This document shows positions 36,115-43,511 of a stretch of DNA of 64,000 nt, piece by piece (position 1 is the first letter of the stretch; the number at the start of each line of letters is the position of its first letter). The notes beneath the pieces are model-generated. The model saw nothing but the letters and a program-made list of their open reading frames with translations. It did not search any database and was not told where the DNA came from. Source of the stretch: Natrinema sp. SYSU A 869. GTDB taxonomy: Archaea; Halobacteriota; Halobacteria; Halobacteriales; Natrialbaceae. The stretch is from contig NZ_CP082248.1 of NCBI RefSeq assembly GCF_019879105.1, forward strand, positions 682,001 through 746,000, written 5' to 3'. A program made the translations under genes and the position numbers.

Positions 36115-36496
36115 TTGACCTCCTCCACGCCCTGAAGGGCGTGGAATCCGACCATCTGATTTCCGCCGGGTGTGGCGTTCGAGGTTCCAGCCCGCACTCA
36201 AGGGGAACCGGCAGCATACCGGGGGAACTCTCGTTTCCTCCCCTGTATAGGGCTGTGGCCCGGTCAAACAGGCCCCGTCGAATACCATGTCATCGCCGTG
36301 CGAACCACCGCTGGTTCGCCATCCTTTGTGGTTCAGGAACGGCATCTCACGGTATTCGTCGCGCTCTATGCTACGACGCACCACACTAAAACAGTTTTGA
36401 TGGAAATCCGTTCCGGCCATCTACGATAGTTGGTCGGATAGGCCTACCGCTCGACCCGCGCCTGAAGACGCGGGTATGCGCTATCGTTCTGTATCA
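36115..36496 (-). mobile_element. IS200/IS605-derived MITE (PATE-like), copy 2
   Basis: It has the same 382-base length and the same end hairpins as copy 1, with only scattered differences (for example GCCCTGAAGGGC here against GCCCTTCAGGGC). It is inserted in a transposase remnant after CTTGAC-like sequence. Flanks are unlike those of copy 1, so the shared unit is well defined. No protein is encoded. Movement would need an IS200-type TnpA from elsewhere. Confidence 0.75.
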
Positions 36497-36548
36497 GTAC
36501 TGGTTACACTTATTCAGAAAAGGTTACGAGCAAATTCCAACGTAGTGG

Positions 36549-37439
36549 CTAATTGCTCGGCCTGTGTGCCCGGATAGTCGCAGAAATGAGTACCTCGTCT
36601 AAGTCGCGGTCGTCACCCCACTCGCGGATGAAGTCTTGGGTTTCGTCCTGAGGTTCGATTTGGACGTCTTGGAATCCCGCGTCTTCGAGAAGACCCTCTA
36701 ATTTCTTAATTCGTGTTGCACCGCCAACGCACTCTGCGATTGAGTCGAGGTCTGCACGCAACTCGTCAGGGAGTTCAGCGGTCAAAACGACATCCGAGAT
36801 AGCCAGTCTACCGCCGGGTCGGAGCACTCGATAGGCCTCTTCAAACACGTGGCGCTTGTCGGGTGAGAGATTGATTACGCAGTTCGAGATGATGACGTCG
36901 ATGGTATCGTCACTAATAGGGAGATGTTCTATTTCACCGAGTCGGAACTCAACGTTCTCAGTGTCGTTTTCTTCACTATTTGCACGGGCTTTTTCGATCA
37001 TCTCGGGCGTCATATCGACTCCGATGACGTGTCCATCCGTGCCGACCTCGTTTGCAGCGAGGAAACAGTCGAATCCTCCGCCGGAGCCGAGGTCTAGAAC
37101 CGTCTGCCCTTGGGTCAGGTTTGCGATAGCGGTCGGATTACCACACCCAAGTCCGAGGTTCGCATCAGTCGGAACCGACTCGATTTCTTCAGAACTATAC
37201 CCAACTTGTTCCGCCCATGTTGTTGATGTTTCATCGTTTGTACAGCACCCGGTTAGCGTCTCTGTGTCGGTATCGTCACTTGTTGGTGACTCCGTGCCAC
37301 TACCGCAGTCAGCGTTCGAACTCGATTCGCAACAGCCCGTGTCATCAGATGCCACCTCCGCGTATCGGTCGCGGACTGTCTCGTGCTGTTCATCGTCAGT
37401 GAAAGTCGATTCTTCTTGAGAGGTTGTATTTTCAGTCAT
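36549..37439 (-). CDS. arsM: Arsenite S-adenosylmethionine methyltransferase
   Basis: The 296-residue protein from 37439 (MTENTTSQEE) has the SAM-binding motif VLDLGSGGGFDCFLAA and the ArsM cysteines LGCGNP, ISNCVINLSP and AECVGGA, which bind As(III). The N-terminal 75 residues are Cys-rich (GCCESSSNADC, GCCTND) and may bind additional arsenite. It methylates arsenite to volatile or more easily exported forms in the cytoplasm. It is downstream of the ars permease and regulator genes on the same strand. Confidence 0.92.
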   Translation of the reverse strand: MTENTTSQEESTFTDDEQHETVRDRYAEVASDDTGCCESSSNADCGSGTESPTSDDTDTETLTGCCTNDETSTTWAEQVGYSSEEIESVPTDANLGLGCGNPTAIANLTQGQTVLDLGSGGGFDCFLAANEVGTDGHVIGVDMTPEMIEKARANSEENDTENVEFRLGEIEHLPISDDTIDVIISNCVINLSPDKRHVFEEAYRVLRPGGRLAISDVVLTAELPDELRADLDSIAECVGGATRIKKLEGLLEDAGFQDVQIEPQDETQDFIREWGDDRDLDEVLISATIRAHRPSN

Positions 37440-37593
37440 TGTTGTTTGTCGGATAAGTGTCAGCTTTTTTGGAGTCCGCTGCGACGAGGATTGTGTCGAC
37501 TGGTGGTTTGATCGGCCAGGACCCAGTTTGGAATTCAACAGGCTTGCTACCTTCACTAAGGGGGTCTGAGTGTTGCTCTCTCATATTTGGAAA

Positions 37594-38550
37594 TCAGACG
37601 ATGAAGAGATTGAACACGATGCCAACGGTAATACCGATTGTGACGACGGTTCCAGCGTAGACGAGCAATAGCCGGCGTTTGAACAGTTTGTTTAGGAGAA
37701 TTAGATTCGGGATGCTCACGCCTGCGCCACCGATAACGAACGCAAGAACGGTCCCGATCTCAATCCCGTGTTCGCTGAGCGAGGCGGCGATGGGGAGCAT
37801 GCCGCTGAGGCTAATGTAGACCGGGGCACCGGCCAACGCCGCTAACGGCACGGCGAGCGGGTTCTCCGAACCAAGGACGGTATGAAGCATATCAACCGGA
37901 ACGGCGCCGTGAATTAGCGCACCGATCGTCATTCCGAGTATAAGATACGGAAGTGTATCGACGAAGAACGACCACGCTTCACGCGCGGCTGATTCGAAAT
38001 GCTGTCGGTGCGTCTGCTCTACATTCGCTGTCCCTCCGGCACAGCAATCAACTGTCCCGCCGTCCGCTACGGCCTGACTCGTACTATCCGTAATGCGGAC
38101 CTCTTTGACGTGGTCGGCTAATCCGAGCCGTCCGATGATGATGCCACCGACGACAGCGGCAACGAAGGTGATTGTGACGTAGTAGATAGTCACCTCGATC
38201 CCGAAAAGTCCTATGAGTAGCAGTACGGCAATCTCGTTCACGAGTGGCGATGCGAGTAGGAACGAGAACGCGAGTCCAAGCGGCGCGCCTGCTTGCAGCA
38301 AACCGGCGAGAACAGGGACAGTCGAACACGAACAAAACGGTGTTACCGCACCCAAGCCAGCTGCAGCAGCGTTGCCAGTCCCTTCGTCATGACCACGGAG
38401 CTTGCGTTCGACTTTCTTTGGGGGGAGATACTCCTGTGCGAGACCCACGAGGAAGGAGGCCCCGATGAACAGCGGTACGAGAATGACGGCGAGGTGCAGG
38501 AAGTAATCCCACGAGTCGAGGAGCGCATTGGGAAGGCCTGGTGGAAGCAT
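37594..38550 (-). CDS. ArsP/SO_0444-type permease
   Basis: The 318-residue integral membrane protein has about eight hydrophobic helices. The hallmark [23 protein letters not shown] has a CxC pair in the first core helices, and the matching [13 protein letters not shown] is near the C-terminus. A cytoplasmic DCCAGG loop lies near residue 195. The family exports arsenicals, possibly methylated trivalent species made by ArsM. The start at 38550 lies 1 base after the arsR stop, so the two are co-transcribed. Confidence 0.88.
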   Translation of the reverse strand: MLPPGLPNALLDSWDYFLHLAVILVPLFIGASFLVGLAQEYLPPKKVERKLRGHDEGTGNAAAAGLGAVTPFCSCSTVPVLAGLLQAGAPLGLAFSFLLASPLVNEIAVLLLIGLFGIEVTIYYVTITFVAAVVGGIIIGRLGLADHVKEVRITDSTSQAVADGGTVDCCAGGTANVEQTHRQHFESAAREAWSFFVDTLPYLILGMTIGALIHGAVPVDMLHTVLGSENPLAVPLAALAGAPVYISLSGMLPIAASLSEHGIEIGTVLAFVIGGAGVSIPNLILLNKLFKRRLLLVYAGTVVTIGITVGIVFNLFIV

Positions 38551-38551
38551 C

Positions 38552-38935
38552 TCACGCGCTCTCCTGAATAGCGTGGGCGAGATCAAGCAGTTCGAAGACC
38601 GCGGTATCAGCGATGCGATAGTAGCTCCACTTGCCCTTCTTCCGGGATTTGACCAGTCCTGCCTCTTTCAGCTTCCGGAGGTGGGTGGCGACCGTCGATT
38701 GGGGGGCGTCGAGCACGATCTGTAACTCACAACCACAACACTCGGATTCGCGGAGTGCACTCAGAACTCGGAGGCGGTCCTCATTCCCGAGGGCCTTGAA
38801 GACGGTCTCCTGACCGGCGACATCTTGTTCAGATGGCCGGATATCCTGTAAGGTGGCGATTCGTTCTTCTGGATCGTCGTACAGCCGTTCGAGTGCGCTG
38901 TAGGCTTCGTCGGGTGGCGAATCTGGCTTAGACAT
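38552..38935 (-). CDS. arsR: ArsR-family arsenic repressor
   Basis: The 127-residue protein has a winged helix ([41 protein letters not shown]). Three cysteines in ECCGCEL at the start of the recognition region form a plausible As(III) site. The wing is KGKWSYYRI. It should repress the arsRP-arsM unit and release DNA on arsenite binding. Confidence 0.9.
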   Translation of the reverse strand: MSKPDSPPDEAYSALERLYDDPEERIATLQDIRPSEQDVAGQETVFKALGNEDRLRVLSALRESECCGCELQIVLDAPQSTVATHLRKLKEAGLVKSRKKGKWSYYRIADTAVFELLDLAHAIQESA

Positions 38936-38956
38936 ATTTGTATTTCTCGGTTCGAA

Positions 38957-39100
38957 TTATTCGCAGCAGCTTTCGGACTCGGTTTCTGTCGAATTAGATT
39001 GGACTTCTTCGATAGCGGCTCCACAACATTCGGACTCCTCATCCTGCCCGTAGCGGTTTGCGAGGCGATTCCAGATTCGATTGAGGGTACTCTGAGTCAT
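38957..39100 (-). CDS. Cys-rich small protein of the ars cluster
   Basis: The product has 47 residues (MTQSTLNRIWNRLANRYG), ending in two Cys pairs (ECCGAAI and SESCCE). An alternative ATG lies two codons upstream. It precedes arsR by 21 bases on the same strand, so it belongs to the ars operon. It may bind or carry arsenite; that is inference from cysteine content and context. Confidence 0.6.
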   Translation of the reverse strand: MTQSTLNRIWNRLANRYGQDEESECCGAAIEEVQSNSTETESESCCE

Positions 39101-39358
39101 CAGCATCGTATCGTACTTTCTCGATTCATATGAAGGTTGTGGTGGCACAGGTTTAGCCTCACAGTTGAGAAGAGAATTCGCGTAGTCACGCTTCAGCACA
39201 TACAAAATAGTCTCTCTACTCCCTACTGGAGTAAATAGCGATCAGGTTTGTGGTACACCGGACTGCTTCCCATTGGATTATTTAAATATCTAATTCCCTG
39301 TGTTAGAAATATAATAATCTGTAGCTACTCACCTTTCGAACCTCTGCTGTCTCGGTTT

Positions 39359-39480
39359 CTACCTCGAGGTTGTCATGGACTGTGGGCCAAGACGAACCTC
39401 ACCATCGACCTCAGTGAGAATATCTATCATCTCCCAACAGGTGACGCCAGCACGCTCCATAGCCTTTCCAAGAGATGCTC
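39359..39480 (-). pseudogene. UPF0175-family antitoxin remnant, second copy
   Basis: The minus strand reads ASLGKAMERAGVTCWEMIDIL, then DGEVRLGPQSM and a stop. It matches the end of UPF0175 antitoxins and the remnant at 18795. An in-frame stop precedes it and no start exists. It lies just downstream of the PIN gene, which may be its former toxin partner. Confidence 0.5.
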
Positions 39481-39509
39481 AATTGGTACGCGAACCACAT
39501 GAGTGCCAC

Positions 39510-40040
39510 CTAAATCAACTGCATCGAATCACCGGAGTCGTCTCCGATGATGTCTGCCAATCCATATACCGTGATCGTATCCGTGTAGCCCTGTGCTCTG
39601 ACTGCGTTCTCGATACCCTTCCGAGCCGGCTTATCGTCAGTGAGCACAATGATGCCTCCCGATGAGCGGTCTCTGACATACTGAATGGCCAATCCGGCAA
39701 GAATCGCATCGGTCTTTTCGACCTCGTGTTCGGCCTGGCCAGTTTCATTCGCAATGGTCCGCTTGGCAATATCGCTCGCAGCGACAGCATCCCCATCAGT
39801 CGGTGACGGGGCATCAATGATCTCGGCCCACCCTTGGTCGAGTGCTGTTCGAACACGGTCCGTCTCTGGTCCACCAAGTTCGCCGATCACACGTCGGGGA
39901 AGGTTGCAAACGACCCCAGCATTCTGGACTGCACTTCGAAACCGACGGTATTGTGGATTTGTGGGGCGTCCGATCGCATAGAAAATGTTCGCATCGACGA
40001 GGACATCTTGATCTGCTGCTAATAGCGGATTTCGACTCAT
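39510..40040 (-). CDS. PIN-domain protein (VapC-like)
   Basis: The 176-residue protein shows the PIN acidic set: DANIFYAIG (first Asp), VIGELGG (Glu), EKTDAILAGLA (Asp) and LTDDKPA (Asp). PIN domains are metal-dependent RNases, and this one is likely a toxin or RNA-processing nuclease. It follows the DUF7437-like regulator gene by 9 bases, which may be its antitoxin or repressor. A UPF0175 remnant is just downstream. Confidence 0.8.
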   Translation of the reverse strand: MSRNPLLAADQDVLVDANIFYAIGRPTNPQYRRFRSAVQNAGVVCNLPRRVIGELGGPETDRVRTALDQGWAEIIDAPSPTDGDAVAASDIAKRTIANETGQAEHEVEKTDAILAGLAIQYVRDRSSGGIIVLTDDKPARKGIENAVRAQGYTDTITVYGLADIIGDDSGDSMQLI

Positions 40041-40049
40041 CCACCGGAG

Positions 40050-40757
40050 TCACCCGTCAATATCCGGCGTGCTCGAGGGGGCACCAGCTTGCTCGTCAGT
40101 ATCGGGGAGTTCCATCTCGTCAGACACGTCCGGAAAGAGGTGCTCAAAGAACGGATCGTGTTCCCGGCCGACGGCTAGCGCGGGCTTGAGCGCAGAGATG
40201 ATCATCATCGCTTCGGTGTCGCGAACGTCGATGTCGGACGCGACCATTCGCTGGGTCGTCTTCCCCGCGAAGTGCAGCCCGGCACCGCGCAACGCGGCAA
40301 TCAGTTTGCCGATACCGTACCGGTCAAGGAAGTACTCGACATCCTCGTCGACCGCTTGGAGCGCAAGCGCGTGGAGGACGGTCGGCGTAATGACGATTGG
40401 GACGTATTGTTCGACGATGATGATCGGATCAGCGGTCAGTTTCTGGGGCCGCGTCGAATCGTCGCAGTCGACCAGCCCAAGGTCAACCAGCGTCTCGACG
40501 TACTCGTACGTGGTCGATTTCGAAAGCTCGAGGGTGTCTATGATCTCCGGCGGGGCAACTGGCCCCCAATAGCAGACGTACACGTAGACGCGAGCCAGCG
40601 CTGGCCGATTAAGCAGTTGTACGACTATTTCCAGTCGAGGTGCGTTCTGCGCCAGCGTCCCTGGCTCGAGCGTTTCTTCGTCCATCACATCCATCGGTGG
40701 AGGATCCAGCGCATCAATCCCTCCGTCCGGACGAATACGATCGTGATCGGGGGTCAT
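40050..40757 (-). CDS. DUF7437-like winged-helix regulator
   Basis: The 235-residue protein (start MTPDHDRIRPDGG; an ATG 7 codons upstream is possible) has a winged helix (IIDTLELSKSTTYEYVETLVDLGLVDCDD). It continues with the DUF7437-type region YFLDRYGIGKLIAALRGAG and IDVRDTEAMMIISAL. It directly precedes the PIN gene, suggesting a regulatory or antitoxin role. A decayed paralogue is at 21678. Confidence 0.7.
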   Translation of the reverse strand: MTPDHDRIRPDGGIDALDPPPMDVMDEETLEPGTLAQNAPRLEIVVQLLNRPALARVYVYVCYWGPVAPPEIIDTLELSKSTTYEYVETLVDLGLVDCDDSTRPQKLTADPIIIVEQYVPIVITPTVLHALALQAVDEDVEYFLDRYGIGKLIAALRGAGLHFAGKTTQRMVASDIDVRDTEAMMIISALKPALAVGREHDPFFEHLFPDVSDEMELPDTDEQAGAPSSTPDIDG

Positions 40758-40945
40758 AGTCACTAGTTCGAAGTTCATGTACTTCAGACTTCTGCCGCTC
40801 CAATTGAGGAACTGCTCGTTCATTCGAGAATGAAAGGGGAATACTGACAGAGCAGCACGGGTTGCCTCTTGGTCGCATCGCTGAGTTCGTTTAGTCTTGT
40901 AGTTCCATAGGCCAACTGACTGTCCACTACACCAATTTATATTTT

Positions 40946-41101
40946 CTAACCAATTAGTATTCCTGATGCACCGCATTTCGAGCAGCCGATCGGTGATCCA
41001 ATAGAACCAAGCGCCGCTGGAATCGAATCATACCGACACTCCTCGAGTGGTTCGTCTACCCACACAATGCGTTGGTCATCTGTCTGGTTGGTTACAGTCA
41101 T
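40946..41101 (-). CDS. 51-residue protein with single CxxC knuckle
   Basis: The ATG at 41101 gives MTVTNQTDDQRIVWVDEPLEE, with CRYDS and a C-terminal GCSKCGASGILIG. The acidic start and the knuckle resemble haloarchaeal zinc microproteins. A longer open frame upstream is arginine-rich and belongs to another phase of the primase gene. Confidence 0.55.
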   Translation of the reverse strand: MTVTNQTDDQRIVWVDEPLEECRYDSIPAALGSIGSPIGCSKCGASGILIG

Positions 41102-41162
41102 CGTTGAACTCCTCACCCTCCGGGGAGTCGATAAACCCGTCAGAGTACTTTGGAACGGGGAC

Positions 41163-42419
41163 TCAATTGTTATCACCAACGAACCGCCGTGCACGGCCCC
41201 AGATCGAGTCACCGTCGTCAGCACCCGTCTCATCTTTCTCAGGGGACGAAGCCTGCTCACGACTCTCGAGTGCCTCCTGACAGTCACTGAGTGCCTCCCG
41301 AAGCGTTTTGTTGGTTGCCTCGAGGTCCGCAATACGTTCGTCTTTCTCCTCGAGTGTTACCTCGAGGTCGTCGACGCGGTCAGTCAACAGTCGATTCTTC
41401 TCGACTAGATACGCATGATTTTGCACTGGTTCGTCACGACTGCCGGCGATCGACGACTCGCTCTGTCTGGAACTCGCTTCACTCGAGTCATCTCGAGCGT
41501 CCGGATCGTAGAAGTCGGAGGTGTTCGTAATCGCTCGTTCGATGGTCTTCTCGCCGTACGTCGATCCGTCGGCGTAGTGGACGTCGCCCCACTTCTCCCG
41601 GAGCAATCCAGACTGCCGGAAGAGTCGATCCACTCGAGTGTGGTCGCCGCCGGTCCAGAACGCCAGCAGACAGCACAGCGCCATATCAGCTTCTGACTGA
41701 CTCTCGTACCCAGCAGTCGAGCCACGCCATAACCGCTCGAATTTCCCACCGTTCGATGCATTTCGAGCCTTTTCGAGCAACTCCTCGTCCTCGAGATTAA
41801 CGCCGATATCGACTACCTCGTCCGTCGGCACCTGTTCGTCAGTTGTGCCTCGATACCCGGATTCGGGTTTTGCGTTAGTATCGGTATCTTGGACGTACTC
41901 CTGGTGGATCGCCTCGAGTGCATCCTGCCGACGAGCAACGCGACTGGGCATCTCCTCGAGGGTGTCACCAGTCACGGTGAAAAACCGGGCGGTGTCGTAC
42001 AGTTCAATACTTCCACGTCGATTCCGTCCGTCCGGGAGTTCACCCTCGATGAGCACATGGAAGCCAGTTCCTGACGGAGAAATCTCTGTATAGGAATCAA
42101 GCCGCTCGATAATGTCCTGTGCTGCGTCGTCGACGGTCTCAGTCTCTGGGTCTCGGCAGTCATCGAGATCCACACCAACGATAGGATCATCGTCGGTAAA
42201 CACGAACCCGACGCCATCTGCATCCCCCGAATCGGCGTACTCGAGCGCGGGTTCGACCGACACCCATGTCTCTGGATCCGTCGAGGAGGCGAACTCACCA
42301 CTCCCAGGTGTCACCGGGATCTTAGTCGGCTTCCCGTCTCGAGGTTCTTCTCGCCAGCAGACCCACTGGTCACGCTCACGTAACTGCTCAGGGAGCACCG
42401 AAACCGTCCGTTCAGTCAT
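41163..42419 (-). CDS. Plasmid/phage-type primase-polymerase (NrS-1-like)
   Basis: The 418-residue protein starts MTERTVSVLPEQLRERDQW. The N-terminal prim-pol core has VGVDLDDCRD (metal-binding acidic residues) and SPSGTGFHVLIEG (family SGxGxH motif). A middle region GGKFERLWRGST...SEADMALCCLLAFW matches the helix-bundle domain of NrS-1-type polymerases. The C-terminus is a coiled coil (about 340-390). No helicase domain is fused. It should prime replication of this element. The iteron-like repeats lie 144-257 bases upstream. Confidence 0.82.
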   Translation of the reverse strand: MTERTVSVLPEQLRERDQWVCWREEPRDGKPTKIPVTPGSGEFASSTDPETWVSVEPALEYADSGDADGVGFVFTDDDPIVGVDLDDCRDPETETVDDAAQDIIERLDSYTEISPSGTGFHVLIEGELPDGRNRRGSIELYDTARFFTVTGDTLEEMPSRVARRQDALEAIHQEYVQDTDTNAKPESGYRGTTDEQVPTDEVVDIGVNLEDEELLEKARNASNGGKFERLWRGSTAGYESQSEADMALCCLLAFWTGGDHTRVDRLFRQSGLLREKWGDVHYADGSTYGEKTIERAITNTSDFYDPDARDDSSEASSRQSESSIAGSRDEPVQNHAYLVEKNRLLTDRVDDLEVTLEEKDERIADLEATNKTLREALSDCQEALESREQASSPEKDETGADDGDSIWGRARRFVGDNN

Positions 42420-42562
42420 CGCCGATCCGCCTCGTACTGCACGTCCATCTGGTCGCATACCACCCATCAGTATGCTGATAAACATGCCATAGGCTGGTAG
42501 ACTGTCCGTGACCCTGTCCAACGGGTGCAACCCGTTCTATACTAGTTGGTTTTGAGCGTGAA

Positions 42563-42676
42563 TTTGCCCTGAACATCGCCTCAGTACTGCGATTTTGCCC
42601 TGAACAGTTACCAATTCCGTGACCTGAACGGGAAATTTGCCCTGAACGGGAAATTTGTCCTGAACAAATTTGTCGA
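42563..42676. repeat. Iteron-like 18-bp direct repeats, candidate origin
   Basis: The motif TTTGCCCTGAAC occurs at 42563, 42594 and 42636, with TTTGTCCTGAAC at 42654. Units CCTGAACGGGAAATTTGC (42623) and CCTGAACGGGAAATTTGT (42641) are tandem with an 18-base period, and a third begins at 42659. The tract is AT-rich, ends in inverted AAATTTG sequences, and stands between the primase and the transfer operon. Such iterons are typical of plasmid origins or operators. The origin role is inference. Confidence 0.65.
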
Positions 42677-42794
42677 TACGGCGGATAATGGCAAATATAC
42701 CGGTTAGTACTCGGATTTCTGAATTTGGTCTGTGGGGGCGAGATCTTCAGTGGTCCAAGTGGGTGAATTATATTCATCGTTCTGATAGTATCTC

Positions 42795-43511
42795 TCACTC
42801 AAGGAACTCTGATCCATCACTGGTCAGATCGATACCGGTGTAGACAGTCACGAGATCGCCACCATCTCTGACTCGGGTATCCTCATAGTCAACGACGTTC
42901 GCAAGCTTTCGACCGAACCAGCTCGCGTTTGTCCCATCAATGTCGTGCTGGTCGGTCCATCTCGAGTAGGCCTGAAACAGTGCTGCCTTTGGAATTTGTG
43001 CTCCAGAAGCCTCCCTGATGTACATCGCTGCGAACGCCTCAATGCCGTCGCCGTCTGGGTCAACCTCAACTGGCTCCGATATTGATGAACCTGACTCTAC
43101 TGATGAGGACGACTCCGTTGCTCGAGAGTGATTCCCTGAAGGGATGTCTGGCCAGAGTTCCTCATCGCTTGGCGAGTCGGACAAGTCGTATGTCTCGCCT
43201 TGCTGGAAGAGTACAGGACTCCCATCTGTGGGGTGTATTAGGATCAGGTAGCTATCATGCGAATAATCCGGATCTGGCAGGTCGACGGCAGGATAGAACG
43301 GCCGTTTGATCGGCATCCACTCCTCCTCAAAGTCGTCTCTCGAGTTGTAGACATGGGTCTCTCCACTCTCGTAGACCGTATACTGGCCGGTTTCTTGATC
43401 ATAGCTATAGTAGGCTGGCACACTGTCTTTCGAGAGGGTGCCCGCATCTGGAACGCGGGCAAACTCTGTTTCACCGTCTGAAAGAACGATATCACCGTCC
43501 CTCGTGTCCAA
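42795..43511 (-). CDS. C-terminal part of coupling protein, in a shifted frame (or separate gene)
   Basis: The 238-residue frame begins at a TTG (DTRDGDIVLSDGETEF). It continues the sense of the VirD4-like gene, whose own frame becomes arginine-rich nonsense at the same point. The last 70 residues (AAMYIREASGAQIPKAALFQAYSRW, then WFGRKLANVVDYEDTRV) look like the winged-helix tail of plasmid primases. One missing base in a G run near 43505 would explain the split. A true TTG start is the alternative. Confidence 0.65.
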   Translation of the reverse strand: MDTRDGDIVLSDGETEFARVPDAGTLSKDSVPAYYSYDQETGQYTVYESGETHVYNSRDDFEEEWMPIKRPFYPAVDLPDPDYSHDSYLILIHPTDGSPVLFQQGETYDLSDSPSDEELWPDIPSGNHSRATESSSSVESGSSISEPVEVDPDGDGIEAFAAMYIREASGAQIPKAALFQAYSRWTDQHDIDGTNASWFGRKLANVVDYEDTRVRDGGDLVTVYTGIDLTSDGSEFLE

